A stretch of 64,000 bases of DNA from Atopsyche davidsoni (lineage: Eukaryota; Arthropoda; Insecta; Trichoptera; Hydrobiosidae): contig JAILWY010000018.1 in assembly GCA_022113835.1 (NCBI GenBank), forward strand, positions 17,135,501-17,199,500, read 5' to 3'. A model generated the notes under the pieces. It saw only the letters and a program-made list of their open reading frames with translations, did not search any database and was not told the DNA's origin. The first letter of the stretch is position 1. The number at the start of each line of letters is the position of its first letter. Position numbers and translations under genes: made by a program. Positions 61,220 to 64,000 of the stretch are shown one piece after another.

Positions 61220-64000
61220 CAGAAACTCTGTTTTTATCTTGAGATAATCCAAAAATTACTTTACGGGTATTTGTGCAAGTACTTTTCACCGAAAGTGAAC
61301 GAGTTATATTTATGTGCTCTACGTTAAATATTTTGCTGCTCGTTATTATAACATTTTTATGATATTCATTTACTTTACTTTAAGAATAATATTGAATACC
61401 AGAATTCTCAATTAAATGTGATATTATACATTTAATCTTTATGTTTAAATTAAAATATTAAAGTAATCTTTGAATTTGTTATAAAATAAAAATTATTGAT
61501 GAAAAATGTTATATTTCAATTAAAAACATTTCTATACGTAAAAGCATCCTATTTGTGCGAGATTTATTCCGAGCTGCGCTATTTTGTTGGGTACTTCAAT
61601 AATAAAAAAACCCTTTCACGGAAAAGTGTCTGAGCCGAGGGTTCAAACAACCAACAGGCAATATGCAAAATACTACAAATAAAAGGCTTTGCTCTTTAAA
61701 ACACATGAATATTAATACAAGTTGAACGAGGCACCGAATTTTACCGAGATTTGCGCCATTTTTAAGTGCAGGGAGATTTGTTTTTGCGTATAATTGTACC
61801 GCAGAGCCTGAAAGCTTCACATATAAATTTTACATGGTAATATAATTTGGGAATAAAGATTTGTAATTTTTGATTTATTACAATAACAGCTCAGTTTTCC
61901 CTAGAAATATGAAAGCTTCTTGCAGCCAAAGCGTTGAAGTGAGCGCTAATTGTTAGTTCAAGTCGAACGAGGAGACTACTTTCCCATAGCTTTAACCACA
62001 AACTCTAAAACTAGTGATTTATTATTAGAGTTGAAAAACGTGGCAGTTACTGTTTGAGTATTTAAACAAAATGTATTGTTTTAGAAGTAAAATAATTCTT
62101 ATTAAACACAAATATAAATATATACTTCAAATATAACCCTGCCTTGTTGTACTGTGGATAAAGTGACAGAAAAAGAATTACACCGTCCTTTTTTTACACT
62201 ATAAAATATTTCCTTCCCATGTCAGTCATTTGTTCGGTTAAACTTTTAGTTTAACTTAGCTTATGTCAAATCACTGAGTCATCGAAATTATGAAATATAT
62301 AAGTATTTAAATTTTTAATCTTTGCGTTAACCAACATTTCATTAAAAACAAGTTAATAGTGTTATCATAATAATAAAAATGTCCAAGCTGTACGAAATTA
62401 ATAAAAAGCTTTTATTGTCTCTTTTGATTCAGATAAAGCTGTAAACGGGTTGAAATAAAACGTACATTATTTCATACAAGACACACTCAACATTTTTCTA
62501 GTGAATTTTTTTTTTTAAGTATAATTGAATCATTATTTCTTTTTTATCCCGTCATTTTAATGTCATACATTTTTTCATATTATAACTTGTAGACGTATTT
62601 TGTGCGGTATTTATTTGTACTCAGAATCCTGAATTGTGCGGACAATAGATTTGAGCTCGTGAGTTCAATGGTTCTGTAATGCATGGACCCTCCCGTGTTT
62701 CACATATTTCAAGCTCGTCCTACTTGAAAGGATTAGTCCACAGGATGGGGGAACTTCAGCGTTGCGTTGCGATCGCTTTACTTAACCTCCAACTAAGACT
62801 CTATATTTCACTGGCAAGTTCACTGACCGTTAAAACCGCTCCCATGGATTTGACATCGATAAAGTTCAAAATATTTAACGCTGACATCATCGTCGTAGCT
62901 CTTTGCCATGGATTATTGCGTTCAATTTAAGATTTACCATTTTCATACGGATATTTCCATAATAATCCAAATAACGTGATCACTTATTGATTCTCAAATA
63001 CCACAAAGTTTTTTTTAAAACTATGTTTGCACTTATTCATTATTAATCATTTATTTTTATCAATTATTTTTGATAATGTAACAATGCTAGTTAAATATCT
63101 TATTTATGGAGATATTTTTTGTGGAATGGTGAATCAAAATATGATCTCACTGATTGCAATACTAAGATTAAATTTTAAAGAGCAACACCCAGCAAATGGC
63201 AAATCATTTTATTTTTTATTTTTTGGTAAAAATATTATTCGTATTCTTTGTGTCCTTAAAATGAGATTTGCACATTTTATAATCCTTTGCTGTCATTCAG
63301 TAAAGTCAATCTCTCTTCCGTTCATAATAATTTTAGTATCCGACGTCAAAATCTCATGTTCTATTTACTAAGCTCTTAGGTATTAAACAAAAAATACAAA
63401 ATGAAACCTTTTTTTGCGTAATATAAAGAATTTATCCATTCAATCAAAAATGTAATAGAGTTGAGTAAAAGGAAGAAACAACCAGGAATAAATACGAAAA
63501 TAGAAACAATATATAAGTGAAATTAAATAAAACGTATTACAAAAGAAAAATTAAAACCTCAAAAACATGTAGATATTAAATAAAAATATGATTTTTTAAC
63601 GTAGCAATAACATTTTCTCATAATTTTATTCTTCTAGTCAAAAAATATTTAAGCATCTGATTTTCTAAATATTAAAATTCAAACATATTTAGGTCTAAAA
63701 ATAATCTGGATTCCTTAATAATAGGTGGTTTACGCTCTTAATATTTAGTTATTCCTAATTATTTATGCAAGCAAATAGTTAGGGATGCCGAATGGACAGA
63801 CAGGTGTAACGGTGAGGGTGGAGAATCCAAAGGCAAATTTTAATTAATGGAATTAATTATATTAAATTGCATGACGTCGCCGCATTGTCGAACTAAACTT
63901 TGACCATTTGTAAGTTCCAAGCGTACTTTGATTTAAAATTTAACCAGCAAAATTAACCTTCCTATCTCACAGATCACTGTCATAAATTTAAACGTATTAT
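61220..64000. other. AT-rich intergenic end of the window, no gene found
   Basis: Complex patches at 61560-61810, 61910-62000 and 62640-62920 show only short frames without recognisable products. Nothing else supported. Confidence 0.4.

Overview
This is a strongly AT-rich, repeat-bearing eukaryotic window, almost certainly from an insect. The evidence is one gene of the arthropod-typical beaten path (Beat) family with GT-AG introns, non-LTR and DNA-transposon remnants of insect type, and short (TTAGG)n arrays, which match the insect telomere motif. The order cannot be fixed from the sequence alone.

Layout. From 1 to about 20.1 kb lies a complete plus-strand gene with six coding exons (1678-1768, 12777-12982, 18311-18446, 18839-18972, 19167-19686, 19999-20060). 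The joined frame has 1149 nt and encodes 382 residues: a signal peptide, two immunoglobulin-like domains, and a hydrophobic C-terminus that looks like a GPI-attachment signal. Intron 1 (11 kb) holds a pogo/Tigger-like MITE, a dead copy of a tRNA-derived element, a non-LTR retrotransposon 3' fragment and, ending only 55 nt before exon 2, a hAT-like element with a 31-bp minisatellite. Intron 2 (5.3 kb) holds GC-raised islands and no exon. Candidate poly(A) signals lie between 20.5 and 21.2 kb.

From 21.2 kb to the end (about 43 kb) no convincing gene was found. This stretch is AT-rich DNA with GC-raised islands that may be conserved regulatory DNA, several repeats, a 40-bp perfect palindrome, a G-quadruplex motif, a C-rich tract next to a telomere-like array, a small retrocopy, and a minus-strand coding-like remnant near 59 kb. 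The Beat gene is therefore the only gene described with confidence. The islands could serve it or a neighbour outside the window.

The most unusual content is a repeat family with at least seven copies here. A near-complete copy has two tRNA-Thr-like modules in inverted orientation inside inverted arms, followed by an AT-rich 3' tail. Five copies are flanked by 11-14 bp target duplications (four perfect, one 12 of 13), so it moves like a SINE although it is built like a foldback element. Copies differ by internal deletions; one carries a (TTAGG)n array at the deletion and another carries a poly(A)-ended retrocopy.
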